From Mycobacterium triplex (GTDB lineage: Bacteria > Actinomycetota > Actinomycetes > Mycobacteriales > Mycobacteriaceae): 64,000 nucleotides of DNA. This document shows, piece after piece, positions 26,363-35,344 of the stretch (its first letter is position 1; every line of letters begins with the position of its first letter). A program made the position numbers and the translations under genes. The notes under the pieces were generated by a model that was given only the letters and a program-made list of their open reading frames with translations, was not told the origin of the DNA and made no database searches. The stretch spans positions 5,178,152 through 5,242,151 of the forward strand of contig NZ_HG964446.1 in assembly GCF_000689255.1 (NCBI RefSeq). Reading direction: 5' to 3'.

Positions 26363-27430
26363 CTAGCCGGTGGCTTCGCGGATGTACTCCCCGATTTGGC
26401 GCAGCGAACGGACCGCCTCGGGCACCAGCGGCGCCGCCAGCTGGAAGTCGTGAACTTGGCCCGGCCAGACCCGGACTTCGGCCGGCACCCCGACGGCGGC
26501 CAGCCTGCTCGCCGCTAACCGCGCGTCGTGCAGCAACACCTCGGATCCGGAGACGTGGATCAGCGTGCGTGGCAGGCCGGGCTTGATGTGCTCGAGGGGT
26601 TCGTAGATCTCCTCGGCCTTGCCGTCGACGACGTTCTTCTGCGCCGCGCTAGCAACCAATTCGACGAGCGCATCGAACGCCTTTGCGCCGAACATCGCAT
26701 CGGTCTTGATGTTGGGGTGCGTTTGCTTGTATTCCTTTGCTAGCTGCAGCAGTGGCGAGATCGCCACCAGCGCCGCCGGCTCCTCGCCCTCCTCCTGCAG
26801 TCGTTGCGCGAGCGTCAGCGCGAGATACCCGCCCGCGGAGTCGCCGGCGAGCACGATCTGCTCCGGTTCGTACCCGCGCCGCCGCAACCACCGGTAGGCG
26901 TCGTGACAGTCCTGCACCGCCATGCCGACCGAGTGCTTGGGCAACAGCCGGTAATTGACCACCAGCACGGGTGAGTCAGCAAATTTCGAGATGGCTTCGA
27001 CCACCCGGCCATGAGAGTTTGCTCCGCAGGTCAAGAAGGCACCGCCGTGGAAGTAGAGCACCACTCGCCGGGTGCCGTCGGCGGGCAACACGCCCGGTGC
27101 GCGGACCAACTGCGCCGACGCATTCGGCAACTTCACGGTGTTTCGCACGGTGGCCGACACCGGCAGCAACGCTTTGGCCGCGAGGTCGATCAGGCCCCAG
27201 GGCCAGGGCAGGGTGGGCGCGTAGCTGCCGGCCGCCAAAATGGGCCGGATGGTGACACGAGAAGCCAGTGTGGCTACTCGTCCCTGGACACTGGGGCCGG
27301 ATTCGAGGACCTCGACCGGTGCGCCGTCGCTGATCGCGAATTTACGCGCCGCGGCCCTGCGTGACTTCAGCAGGTCACGAAGGTGGGCGGCATTCCGTGG
27401 TGCACCGGAAACCGTGCTAGGTGCGGTCAT
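26363..27430 (-). CDS. lipU: Alpha/beta-hydrolase lipase/esterase LipU
   Basis: A 355-residue hormone-sensitive-lipase-type esterase (Rv1076-like). The oxyanion motif HGGAF is at residues 128-132 and the nucleophile elbow GDSAGG at 196-201 (Ser198). The acid and His follow in EVLLHDARL and GQVHDFQL. Enzymes of this group cut short- to medium-chain acyl esters. ATG 27430 has AGGAG 8 nt upstream; a GTG three codons further upstream is in frame but too close to that site. The gene as annotated in M. tuberculosis is shorter, so the start there may be misplaced. Confidence 0.92.
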   Translation of the reverse strand: MTAPSTVSGAPRNAAHLRDLLKSRRAAARKFAISDGAPVEVLESGPSVQGRVATLASRVTIRPILAAGSYAPTLPWPWGLIDLAAKALLPVSATVRNTVKLPNASAQLVRAPGVLPADGTRRVVLYFHGGAFLTCGANSHGRVVEAISKFADSPVLVVNYRLLPKHSVGMAVQDCHDAYRWLRRRGYEPEQIVLAGDSAGGYLALTLAQRLQEEGEEPAALVAISPLLQLAKEYKQTHPNIKTDAMFGAKAFDALVELVASAAQKNVVDGKAEEIYEPLEHIKPGLPRTLIHVSGSEVLLHDARLAASRLAAVGVPAEVRVWPGQVHDFQLAAPLVPEAVRSLRQIGEYIREATG

Positions 27431-27660
27431 GCTCGACACTCCTACGCCTTTGTAGTGCGATACAGCATGTGACGAGCAGGCCGAGCGCCCAGTTCAATTC
27501 GTGCGCCGAGTCGTTCAGCCAACCCGTTAAACTTAGCTTCGCAGGCATTTCTTAAAGGAACGTTTGAAGAGTCTGATTTGATACCACATCTGATTCACAA
27601 CGTGACCGCATTGTTTGCCGGGCGTCCGCGCAAACACGACAGTCGATCTAAACTGATCCC
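27431..27660. other. Divergent intergenic region between lipU and the GDSL esterase gene
   Basis: 230 bp without a gene, clearly AT-richer than its surroundings. It must hold the lipU promoter (minus) and the GDSL esterase promoter (plus). I see the plus-strand -10 hexamer listed separately and no convincing repeats or ORFs. Confidence 0.6.
27649..27654 (+). promoter_or_regulatory. -10 hexamer for the leaderless GDSL esterase gene
   Basis: TAAACT (TANNNT) ends 6 nt before GTG 27661, with no Shine-Dalgarno between. Transcription should start on the G of the start codon. Confidence 0.55.
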
Positions 27661-28620
27661 GTGACCGTTAGGGTGCCACGTCTTTCGACAATCGCCCTGG
27701 CCACGGCGGGCGCAGTCGCCTCGACAGGTACTGCCTATCTGGGGGCGCGGAACTTGCTCGTCGGCCAGGCGACGCACGCGCGCACCGTCATCCCCAGGGC
27801 CTGGGACATCCCGCCCCGCGCCGACGGCGTGTACTCACCCGGCGGCGGCCCGGTGGAACGCTGGCAGCGCGGCATGTCCGCGGATCTGCACCTGATGATC
27901 TTCGGCGACTCGACCGCCACCGGATACGGCTGCGCGAGCGCCGAAGAAGTGCCGGGTGTGTTGATCGCGCGCGGCCTCGCCGAGCAGACCGGCAAGCGTA
28001 TTCGGTTGAGCACCAAGGCAATTGTCGGCGCCACCTCGAAGGGCGTCTGCGGGCAGGTCGACGCGATGTTCGTGGCCGGGTCACCGCCGGACGCGGCCGT
28101 GATGATGATCGGCGCCAACGACGTGACCGCCCTGAACGGGATCAGCCAGTCCGCGCGACGGCTGGGCCGCACGGTGCGCAAGCTGCGTTCGCGGGGCGCG
28201 GTGGTGGTGGTCGGTACCTGCCCGGATCTGGGCGTGATCTCCGCGATCCCCCAGCCGCTGCGGTCGCTGGCACACGCGCGGACCCGACAGCTCGCCCGCG
28301 CGCAGTCCGCGGCGGTGCGGTCCGCCGGCGGCGTGCCGGTACCGCTGGCGAACCTGCTGGCTCCCCAATTCCGCGCCACTCCCGAGCTGATGTTCTCCGC
28401 CGACGGCTTCCACCCCTCGCCGACCGCGTACGCCTTGGCCGCCGCGCAGCTACTGGTGGCGCTCTGCGATGCGCTGGGCGAAGAGATCGAGGGCCCGGTG
28501 CTGAACCTGGCCGCGCGCGCCGAGACACCCATGGTCAGCGGCGGCCACACCCCGCTCAGCGCCATGTCGCGGCTGTGGCGGCGCCCAGCGCACAGCGAGG
28601 CCGCCCCGTCGTCGAACTGA
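27661..28620 (+). CDS. Secreted SGNH/GDSL esterase (Rv1075c-like)
   Basis: A 319-residue SGNH hydrolase. An N-terminal hydrophobic segment (TIALATAGAVASTGTAYLGA, residues 10-29) should export or anchor it. Block I is FGDSTATG (nucleophile Ser84), block III GAND (Asn153) and block V DGFHPS (Asp248, His251), so the catalytic triad is complete. The counterpart Rv1075c is reported to be a GDSL esterase preferring short acyl chains and to be cell-wall associated. Start GTG 27661 is supported by the leaderless promoter arrangement. Confidence 0.92.
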   Translation: MTVRVPRLSTIALATAGAVASTGTAYLGARNLLVGQATHARTVIPRAWDIPPRADGVYSPGGGPVERWQRGMSADLHLMIFGDSTATGYGCASAEEVPGVLIARGLAEQTGKRIRLSTKAIVGATSKGVCGQVDAMFVAGSPPDAAVMMIGANDVTALNGISQSARRLGRTVRKLRSRGAVVVVGTCPDLGVISAIPQPLRSLAHARTRQLARAQSAAVRSAGGVPVPLANLLAPQFRATPELMFSADGFHPSPTAYALAAAQLLVALCDALGEEIEGPVLNLAARAETPMVSGGHTPLSAMSRLWRRPAHSEAAPSSN

Positions 28621-28710
28621 CCAATCGGCCCCGTCTAGATTTGCCTTAGCCCGTCGGGGTGGATGTGCCACCCGTACTTCACGCGAGCGAACATCTTGGA
28701 GGGAACCGTC

Positions 28711-29928
28711 ATGCCCGAAGCCGTCATCGTCTCTGCCGCCCGCTCGCCGATCGGGCGCGCCATGAAGGGGTCGCTGGTCAACATGCGGCCCGACGACCTG
28801 GCCGCCCAGATGGTGCGCGCCGCACTCGACAAGGTCCCCGCCCTCAACCCGCATCAGATCGATGACCTGATCCTGGGCTGCGGCCAGCCCGGCGGTGAGT
28901 CCGGGTTCAACCTGGCGCGCGTCGTCGCCGTCGAACTGGGCTACGACTTCCTGCCCGGCACCACCGTCAACCGGTACTGCTCGTCGTCGCTGCAGACGTC
29001 CCGGATGGCCTTCCACGCGATCAAGGCCGGCGAGGGCGACGTGTTCATCTCGGCGGGTGTGGAAACCGTGTCCCGCTTCGCCAAGGGCAGCGCCGACTCA
29101 TGGCCGGACACCAAGAACCCGCTGTTCGGCGAGGCGCAGGAGCGTTCGGCTGCCGCGGCCGGTGGCGCCGACGAATGGCACGACCCGCGCTCGGACGACA
29201 CGATGCCCGACGTCTACATCGCGATGGGGCAGACGGCCGAGAACGTCGCACTGTTGACCGGCATCAGCCGCGAAGACCAGGACCACTGGGGCGTGCGCAG
29301 CCAGAACCGCGCCGAGGAAGCGATCAAGAGCGGGTTCTTCGAGCGTGAGATCTCGCCGGTGACGCTGCCCGACGGCACCACGGTAAGCACCGACGACGGC
29401 CCGCGCCCCGGCACCACGTACGAGAAGATCAGCGAGCTCAAGCCGGTGTTCCGGCCCAACGGCACGGTGACCGCGGGCAACGCCTGCCCGCTGAACGACG
29501 GCGCGGCGGCGTTGGTGATCATGAGCGACACCAAGGCCAAGGAGCTGGGTCTGACGCCGCTGGCCCGCATCGTGTCCACCGGCGTCAGCGGACTCTCGCC
29601 GGAGATCATGGGGCTGGGCCCGATCGAGGCGTCCAAGCAGGCGCTGGCTCGGGCCGGCATGTCGATCAACGACATCGACCTCTACGAGATCAACGAGGCC
29701 TTCGCGGTCCAGGTGCTGGGCTCGGCCCGCGAGCTGGGCATGGACGAGGACAAGCTGAACGTCTCCGGCGGCGCGATCGCGCTGGGCCACCCGTTCGGCA
29801 TGACCGGCGCCCGCATCGCGGCCACGCTGATCAACAACCTGCAGACCCACGACAAGACGTTCGGCCTGGAAACCATGTGCGTCGGCGGTGGCCAGGGCAT
29901 GGCGATGGTGATCGAGCGGCTCAGCTAG
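28711..29928 (+). CDS. fadA3: Acetyl-CoA acetyltransferase / thiolase FadA3
   Basis: A 405-residue thiolase, equal in length to FadA3 (Rv1074c). The acyl-accepting Cys90 is in NRYCSSSLQ; the C-terminal GHPFGMTGAR and CVGGGQG motifs carry the catalytic His and second Cys. It cleaves 3-ketoacyl-CoA to acyl-CoA and acetyl-CoA in beta-oxidation, or runs in reverse. ATG 28711 has a strong GGAGGGAA 8 nt upstream. Two hairpins and a terminator lie downstream, and it converges with the Bax-inhibitor-like gene. Confidence 0.95.
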   Translation: MPEAVIVSAARSPIGRAMKGSLVNMRPDDLAAQMVRAALDKVPALNPHQIDDLILGCGQPGGESGFNLARVVAVELGYDFLPGTTVNRYCSSSLQTSRMAFHAIKAGEGDVFISAGVETVSRFAKGSADSWPDTKNPLFGEAQERSAAAAGGADEWHDPRSDDTMPDVYIAMGQTAENVALLTGISREDQDHWGVRSQNRAEEAIKSGFFEREISPVTLPDGTTVSTDDGPRPGTTYEKISELKPVFRPNGTVTAGNACPLNDGAAALVIMSDTKAKELGLTPLARIVSTGVSGLSPEIMGLGPIEASKQALARAGMSINDIDLYEINEAFAVQVLGSARELGMDEDKLNVSGGAIALGHPFGMTGARIAATLINNLQTHDKTFGLETMCVGGGQGMAMVIERLS

Positions 29929-29945
29929 CTGTTTGAGTCAGCGTT

Positions 29946-30101
29946 GCGTGTGCGCCCCGGGCTTCGCGTGTGCGCCCCGGGCGGCGACACGCCGGGCGGG
30001 GCCGCCGCAGCCGCACACGCAAAACCGCAGACGCACGCTCGACGTGGCCGGGGCGCGGGGCTGCGAATGTGCGGCCAGGGCGTCGCAGCTGCACACTCGC
30101 A
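29946..30101. repeat. Cluster of GTGTGCG-type inverted and direct repeats
   Basis: The 243-bp gap after fadA3 holds a 17-bp direct repeat GCGTGTGCGCCCCGGGC (29946-29962 and 29966-29982). The GCGTGTGCG of the second copy can pair with CGCACACGC at 30012-30020. A second hairpin is formed by TGCGAATGTGC (30062-30072) and GCACACTCGCA (30091-30101), one mismatch in 11. No ORF here has a start and codon pattern to suggest a gene. The units look like a dispersed intergenic hairpin family. Confidence 0.55.
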
Positions 30102-30127
30102 CCGGCCGAGACCGCTCCAGCGCAGAC

Positions 30128-30161
30128 AAGAGCCGGCACGCCCATGGGTGTGCCGGCTCTT
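30128..30161. terminator. Bidirectional hairpin terminator between fadA3 and the BI-1-like gene
   Basis: AAGAGCCGGCAC (30128-30139) is the exact reverse complement of GTGCCGGCTCTT (30150-30161), a perfect 12-bp stem, and the 10-nt loop is itself nearly palindromic (CCCATGGG). It lies between convergent genes. There is no long T-tract on either side, which is usual for mycobacterial terminators. Confidence 0.8.
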
Positions 30162-30171
30162 CCCGTGAAAA

Positions 30172-31017
30172 CTAATCGTTCTGCAGATAACTGAGCAGAC
30201 GCAGGATCTCGAGGTACAGCCAGACCAGCGTCACGGTCAGGCCGAGCGCAATGCCCCACGCCGCCTTCTCGGGCGCTCCCGCGCGAATCATCTGGTCGGC
30301 CGCGTCGAAGTCGATCAGGAAGCTGAACGCGGCGATACCGATCACGACCAGCGAAAACAGGATCGCCAGCGGTCCGCCGCTGCGCAGGCCCAGACCCGCT
30401 CCGCCGCCGACACCGAACATGCCGAGCACCAGGTTGCCGATCATCAGGGCCAGCGCACCGAACATCGCGCCGACCACCCAGCGGGTGAACTTGGGAGTGA
30501 CCCGGATGGCGCCGGTCTTGTAGACGACGAGCATGCCGAAGAACACCCCGAAGGTGCCCAGGACCGCCTCACCGATCAGCGCGCCGGCGTTGACGTTCGA
30601 CACTTGGAAGTTGGCGAAGACGAACGAGACCGCGCCCAGGAACAGGCCCTCGAGGACGGCGTAGCTCAGCACGATCCCCGGGTTGTCCTGCTTGCGGCCG
30701 AACGTCGCGATCATCACCAGCACGAAACCGCCGAGCGCCCCGATCAGGGTCAGCGGCATCGCCAGCGCGAGATTGTTGGCCACCAGGAAGTAGGAGACGA
30801 TCGCCGAGACGGTCAGCACGCCCAGCGTGATGCCGGTCTTGGTGACGACGTCGTCGATGGTCACCGGACGGGTGGCCTTGGCCTCCTGGTATGGAGCCTG
30901 GTAGGGGTCAGCTTGGTAGTACCCCTGCTGCATCTGGGCCGCGCCAGTGCCGAATTGCGCGTATCCGCCGCCCTGCTTGGGCAGCGAACGAAATACCGGG
31001 TTACTGGTCTCCCGCAC
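30172..31017 (-). CDS. Bax inhibitor-1/YccA-family membrane protein
   Basis: A 281-residue protein with a cytoplasmic N-terminal tail rich in Gln/Tyr/Pro (residues 1-45) and seven membrane helices (about 59-262), the pattern of the bacterial Bax-inhibitor-1-like family. Conserved family features include the helix LSYAVLEGLFLGAVSFVF and the C-terminal FSFLIDFDAADQMIRAGAPEK with an acidic pair; in characterised relatives acidic residues of this region sense pH and allow calcium leak. Its mycobacterial role is unknown. GTG 31017 has AGGAGAGGA upstream. By position it corresponds to the Rv1072/Rv1073 region. Confidence 0.88.
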   Translation of the reverse strand: MRETSNPVFRSLPKQGGGYAQFGTGAAQMQQGYYQADPYQAPYQEAKATRPVTIDDVVTKTGITLGVLTVSAIVSYFLVANNLALAMPLTLIGALGGFVLVMIATFGRKQDNPGIVLSYAVLEGLFLGAVSFVFANFQVSNVNAGALIGEAVLGTFGVFFGMLVVYKTGAIRVTPKFTRWVVGAMFGALALMIGNLVLGMFGVGGGAGLGLRSGGPLAILFSLVVIGIAAFSFLIDFDAADQMIRAGAPEKAAWGIALGLTVTLVWLYLEILRLLSYLQND

Positions 31018-31275
31018 CGTCGGATCCTCTCCTAAGACTGTGGCTCGAGCTGTGCGAACACTTGCTCAACGAACAGCCGCCTTTCCAGGTTCCCAGCGGA
31101 ACTGGTTATTTCAGGGTATATCCGGGCTCGGTGACTGTCGTCGGCTCAAACATAATCCTTACCCGCGGGCATCGCCTCGGTTGTCACGATCTAGATTGCT
31201 GGTCAAGGCCCAGAAGTCATCGCCGCGACACCCTGGGCACAGATGCCGACCCGGAAATCGATGAAAGGCTGGCGC

Positions 31276-32325
31276 GTGACCGAAGGCGCGACCGACAAAT
31301 CCGACGAGATTTTGACCCGTGTCGACAATGGCGTCGGCCTGATCACGCTCAACCGCCCCAAGGCCATCAACTCGCTGAACCAGACGATGGTCGACGTGCT
31401 GGGCCCGCTGCTCACGCGGTGGGAAAACGACGATTCGGTGCGCGCGGTGGTGCTGTCCGGCGCCGGCGAGCGCGGGTTGTGCGCCGGCGGCGACGTGGTC
31501 GCGGTCTACCACAGCGCCCGCAAGGACGGCGTCGAGGTACGCAAATTCTGGCGCGACGAGTATCTGCTCAACGGCCAGATCGGCCGCTTCCCCAAGCCCT
31601 ACGTGTCGTTGATGGACGGCATCGTGATGGGCGGCGGTGTCGGCGTCAGCGCGCACGGCAGCGTCCGGGTGGTGACCGAAAAGTCCAAGATCGCAATGCC
31701 AGAGGTCGGCATCGGCTTCATCCCCGACGTCGGCGGCGCGTTTCTGCTGTCCCGGGCGCCGGGCGCGCTCGGCTTATACGCCGGCATGACCGGCGCGCCG
31801 TTCGACGGCGCGGACGCCATCGCGCTGGGATTCGCCGACCACTACATCGGCCACGACCAACTCGAGGCGTTCACCGCGGCCGTCGTGTCGGGCGACGTCG
31901 ACAGTGCGCTGGCCGCACACGCCGTCGAGCCGCCGTCCAGTGAGCTTGTTGCGCAACGAGATTGGATCGACGAATGCTTCGCCGGCGACACCGTGGCGGA
32001 CATCATCGCGGCCCTGCGCACCCATGACGCCGAACCAGCGCACGCCGCCGCCGACCTGATCGCCACCCGATCCCCCATCGCAGTGTCGGTGACGCTGGAG
32101 GCGGTGCGCCGGGCGGCGAAGATGGAAACGCTGGAAGACGTTCTGGTTCAAGACTATCGAGTATCGTCGGCCTCTGCGCGCTCCCACGACCTGGTGGAAG
32201 GCATTCGCGCGCAGATCATCGACAAAGATCGCAATCCGAAGTGGTCGCCGCCGACCTTGGCCGGGGTCTCCGCGGCCGACATCGACGCGTATTTCGCGCC
32301 GGTCGACGACGACCTGAGATTCTAG
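31276..32325 (+). CDS. echA9: EchA9, 3-hydroxyisobutyryl-CoA hydrolase-like crotonase
   Basis: A 349-residue crotonase-fold protein (Rv1071c-like). Length and the motif PEVGIGFIPDVGG (142-154; Glu143, Asp151) place it with 3-hydroxyisobutyryl-CoA hydrolases of valine degradation rather than true enoyl-CoA hydratases. The CoA-binding GERGLCAGGDV loop (residues 64-74) and the MGGGVGVS oxyanion loop (118-125) are intact. I chose GTG 31276, which has AAAGG 7-9 nt upstream and gives the family start TDKSDEILTRVDNGVGLITL; the frame is open further upstream to 31243. It is followed after 12 nt by echA8. Confidence 0.93.
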   Translation: MTEGATDKSDEILTRVDNGVGLITLNRPKAINSLNQTMVDVLGPLLTRWENDDSVRAVVLSGAGERGLCAGGDVVAVYHSARKDGVEVRKFWRDEYLLNGQIGRFPKPYVSLMDGIVMGGGVGVSAHGSVRVVTEKSKIAMPEVGIGFIPDVGGAFLLSRAPGALGLYAGMTGAPFDGADAIALGFADHYIGHDQLEAFTAAVVSGDVDSALAAHAVEPPSSELVAQRDWIDECFAGDTVADIIAALRTHDAEPAHAAADLIATRSPIAVSVTLEAVRRAAKMETLEDVLVQDYRVSSASARSHDLVEGIRAQIIDKDRNPKWSPPTLAGVSAADIDAYFAPVDDDLRF

Positions 32326-32337
32326 AAAGGCGATGGG

Positions 32338-33123
32338 GTGAGCGAGACAACGTACGAAACCATCCTCGTCGAGCGCGACGAGCGGGTCGGGATCATCACG
32401 CTGAACCGGCCGCAGGCGCTCAACGCGCTCAACAGCCAGGTGATGAACGAAGTCACCAGCGCGGCAACCGAATTCGATAACGATTCGGGTATCGGGGCGA
32501 TCATCATCACCGGCGCGGGCGGCAAGGCGTTCGCGGCGGGTGCCGACATCAAGGAGATGGCCGGGCTGAGCTTCGCCGACGCGTTCGGCTCCGACTTCTT
32601 CGCCACCTGGGGCAAGTTGGCCGCCGTCCGCACCCCGACCATCGCCGCGGTGGCCGGATACGCACTGGGCGGTGGCTGCGAGCTGGCGATGATGTGCGAT
32701 CTGCTGATCGCCGCGGACACCGCGAAGTTCGGCCAGCCCGAGATCAAACTCGGTGTGCTGCCGGGCATGGGCGGTTCGCAGCGTCTCACGCGCGCCATCG
32801 GAAAGGCCAAGGCGATGGACCTGATCCTGACCGGTCGCACCATCGGCGCCGACGAGGCCGAACGCAGCGGGCTGGTTTCGCGGGTGGTGCCGGCCGACGA
32901 TCTGCTCACCGAGGCCAAGGCCGTCGCCACCACCATTTCGCAAATGTCGCTTTCAGCGTCCCGAATGGCCAAAGAAGCCGTCAACCGCGCCTTCGAATCG
33001 AGCCTGGCCGAGGGGCTGCTCTACGAACGACGGTTGTTCCATTCGACTTTCGCGACCCATGATCAGTCCGAGGGAATGGCGGCATTCGTCGAGAAGCGAG
33101 ATCCCAACTTCACGCATCGCTAA
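32338..33123 (+). CDS. echA8: Enoyl-CoA hydratase EchA8
   Basis: A 261-residue crotonase that hydrates trans-2-enoyl-CoA in beta-oxidation (Rv1070c-like). The two catalytic glutamates are present: Glu115 in GGGCELAMMCD and Glu135 in FGQPEIKLGVLPG; the oxyanion hole backbone is in FAAGADI (65-71) and GYALGG. GTG 32338 has AAAGG 6-7 nt upstream. It lies 12 nt after echA9, so both are made from one mRNA. The stop codon overlaps a possible promoter for the next gene. Confidence 0.95.
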   Translation: MSETTYETILVERDERVGIITLNRPQALNALNSQVMNEVTSAATEFDNDSGIGAIIITGAGGKAFAAGADIKEMAGLSFADAFGSDFFATWGKLAAVRTPTIAAVAGYALGGGCELAMMCDLLIAADTAKFGQPEIKLGVLPGMGGSQRLTRAIGKAKAMDLILTGRTIGADEAERSGLVSRVVPADDLLTEAKAVATTISQMSLSASRMAKEAVNRAFESSLAEGLLYERRLFHSTFATHDQSEGMAAFVEKRDPNFTHR

Positions 33124-33126
33124 GAT
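33121..33126 (+). promoter_or_regulatory. -10 hexamer on the echA8 stop codon
   Basis: TAAGAT (TANNNT) starts with the TAA of echA8 and ends 6 nt before the ATG of the next gene; no Shine-Dalgarno lies between. This would permit a separate leaderless transcript. Confidence 0.4.
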
Positions 33127-33132
33127 GCCCCC

Positions 33133-34912
33133 ATGAGCGAGCCAGGTTCTGTGACCGGCACCGACGACCAATCAGCCGCCGGCGCAGCCCAACTCGCGGG
33201 CCCGCAGGCGGACCTCGCCACCAAACCCGACACAGACCAAGAAAACCCCGACGCGACCGGGCTGGTGGACATCGCGACCAAGCCATTTTGGGTTCGTCAT
33301 TACACCTTCACCGGCACCACGGTCGGTCTGATCTTCATCTGGTTCTCGATGACGCCGTCGCTGCTGCCGCGCGGCGCGATTTTCCAGGCGTTGGTCAGCG
33401 GGTTCTCCGGTGCCATCGGCTATGGGCTGGGCGTCTTTTCGGTCTGGCTGGTCCGATACATGCGCACCAAGAACTACAGCCCGCCGCCGCCGCGCTGGGC
33501 CTGGAAGGTATTGATCCCGGTCGCCCTGGTGGTCCAGGTGCTGATGGCGATCTGGTTCCACGTCTGGCAGGACGACGTGCGCGACCTGATGGGGATCGCG
33601 CACCTGAAGTGGTACGACTACCCGACGGCCGCGGTCCTGTCCGTCATCGTGCTGTTCACCGTGGTCGAAATCGGCCAAGCGATCCGGATGCTGGTCAGTT
33701 TCCTTGTGGGACAACTGGACCGGATCGCACCGTTTCGCCTCTCGGTGACCATCGTGGTGCTGCTGCTCGTGGTATTGACGATCACCGTGCTCAACGGCGT
33801 CGTGCTCAAGTTCGCGATGCGCACCATGAACAACACCTTCGCCACGACCAACAACGAAATGAATCCCGCGATCGCCACGCCGAAAAGCCCGCTGCGATCC
33901 GGTGGTCCGCAGTCGCTGGTGTCGTGGGAATCGTTGGGCCACCAGGGCCGCATCTTCGTCAGCGGCGGCCCGACCGTCGAAGCGCTGACCAAGTTCAACG
34001 GAGCCCCGGCCGCCGAGCCGATTCGTGCCTACGCCGGTCTGAATTCCGCCGACGGCATCACCGCGGCCGCCGAGCTGGCGGCGCGCGAACTGCAGCGCGA
34101 AGGCGGCTTACAGCGCGAAATCGTCGCGGTCGCAACGACTACCGGGACCGGCTGGATCAACGAAGCCGAAGCCTCGGCGCTGGAGTACATGTACAACGGC
34201 GACACCGCCATCGTCAGCATGCAGTACTCGTTCCTGCCGAGCTGGCTCTCCTTTCTGGTGGACAAGGAGAACGCCCGCCACGCCGGCCAGGCACTGTTCG
34301 AGGCCGTCGACAGGCTGATCCGGCAACTGCCCGAGGGACAACGCCCCAAGCTCGTGGTGTTCGGCGAGAGCCTGGGCTCGTTCGGCGGTGAGGCACCGTT
34401 CATGAGCCTCAACAACGTGTTGGCCCGCACCGACGGCGCCCTGTTCAGCGGGCCGACGTTCAACAACACGATCTGGACGGATCTGACCGCCACCCGAGAC
34501 GCCGGTTCACCGGAGTGGTTGCCCATCTACAACGACGGTCACAACGTCCGATTCGTCGCGCGCCCAAGCAATCTGGACCGCCCCAAGGACCCGTGGGGCG
34601 GCCCGCGGGTGGTGTATCTGCAGCACGCCTCCGACCCGATCGCCTGGTGGACACCGGATCTGCTGTTCAGCGAGCCGGATTGGCTTCGCGAACGGCGGGG
34701 CTACGACGTGCTGCCGGAAACGCGTTGGATCCCGGTGGTGACTTTTCCTGCAAGTGTCCGCGGACATGGCGGTTGCCGTGGATGTGCCCGACGGGCACGG
34801 CCACCGCTACGTCGCCGACGTCGCGAACGGCTGGGCGGCGGTGTTGTCACCGCCGGGGTGGACGCCGGCGAAGACCGAGCGGCTGCGACCGTTGTTGCAC
34901 GCCAACGATTAG
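33133..34912 (+). CDS. Abhydrolase_9 membrane serine hydrolase (Rv1069c-like), frameshifted near its 3' end
   Basis: The frame codes for a protein with about four N-terminal membrane helices (residues about 58-235) and a cytoplasmic or peripheral alpha/beta-hydrolase domain with nucleophile elbow GESLGSFGG (Ser413). Up to codon 537 it reads like Rv1069c (about 587 residues). At the TTTT run 34743-34746 the family reading continues only if one T is skipped: the +1 frame then reads FLQVSADMAVAVDVPDGHGH and ends in RLRPLLHAND with TAG at 34910-34912. Unshifted, the frame runs as Arg-rich sequence to 35019, through the opposite rhodanese gene. Either a real frameshift that replaces the last 55 or so residues, or a one-base sequencing error. 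The coordinates given are for the corrected frame. The hydrolase core is upstream of the lesion. Confidence 0.82.
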
Positions 34913-35344
34913 CTAGAGCCAGCGGCGGGCGGGCGCCCCGGCATTGGTCAGCACTTGCGGATCCCCGGCCAATTCGGCGAGCACTCCGGCGCCGGCGAGC
35001 GCGTGGTAGCCGCCGATGACGTCGGTGGCCCGGTGCAGCCCGATGTCGAGCAGCGCGGCCGCGGCCAAGCTGGAGGTGTAGCCCTCCGAACACACGATCA
35101 CCCACTCGACGTCGTCGCCGACGGCCTCCGGCAGGCGGGCGTCACTGGTCGGGTCGCACCGCCATTCCAGGACGTTGCGTTCGATCACCAACGCCCCCGG
35201 CACCTCCCCCTCGCGGAAACGCTGCGCTTGCGGCCGGATATCGACGAGCACCGCCCCGCGGCGCAGCGCGTCGGGCACCTCGGCGGCTGCGAGCCGGCGA
35301 AAGCGGCGCCGCGCGGATCTCAACACCACGTCGATACGGCTCAT
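34913..35344 (-). CDS. Rhodanese-like domain protein
   Basis: A 143-residue single rhodanese domain. The active-site loop is VCSEGYTS with Cys85, which would carry the persulfide; VLVDIRP (32-38) and GYHALAGAG are typical surrounding motifs. It could move sulfane sulfur from thiosulfate or a persulfide to an acceptor. Its ATG overlaps the TGA of the cysteine dioxygenase gene by 4 nt (ATGA), so the two are co-translated and probably act on linked sulfur compounds. It converges tail-to-tail with the frameshifted hydrolase, with no gap between stops. Confidence 0.9.
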   Translation of the reverse strand: MSRIDVVLRSARRRFRRLAAAEVPDALRRGAVLVDIRPQAQRFREGEVPGALVIERNVLEWRCDPTSDARLPEAVGDDVEWVIVCSEGYTSSLAAAALLDIGLHRATDVIGGYHALAGAGVLAELAGDPQVLTNAGAPARRWL

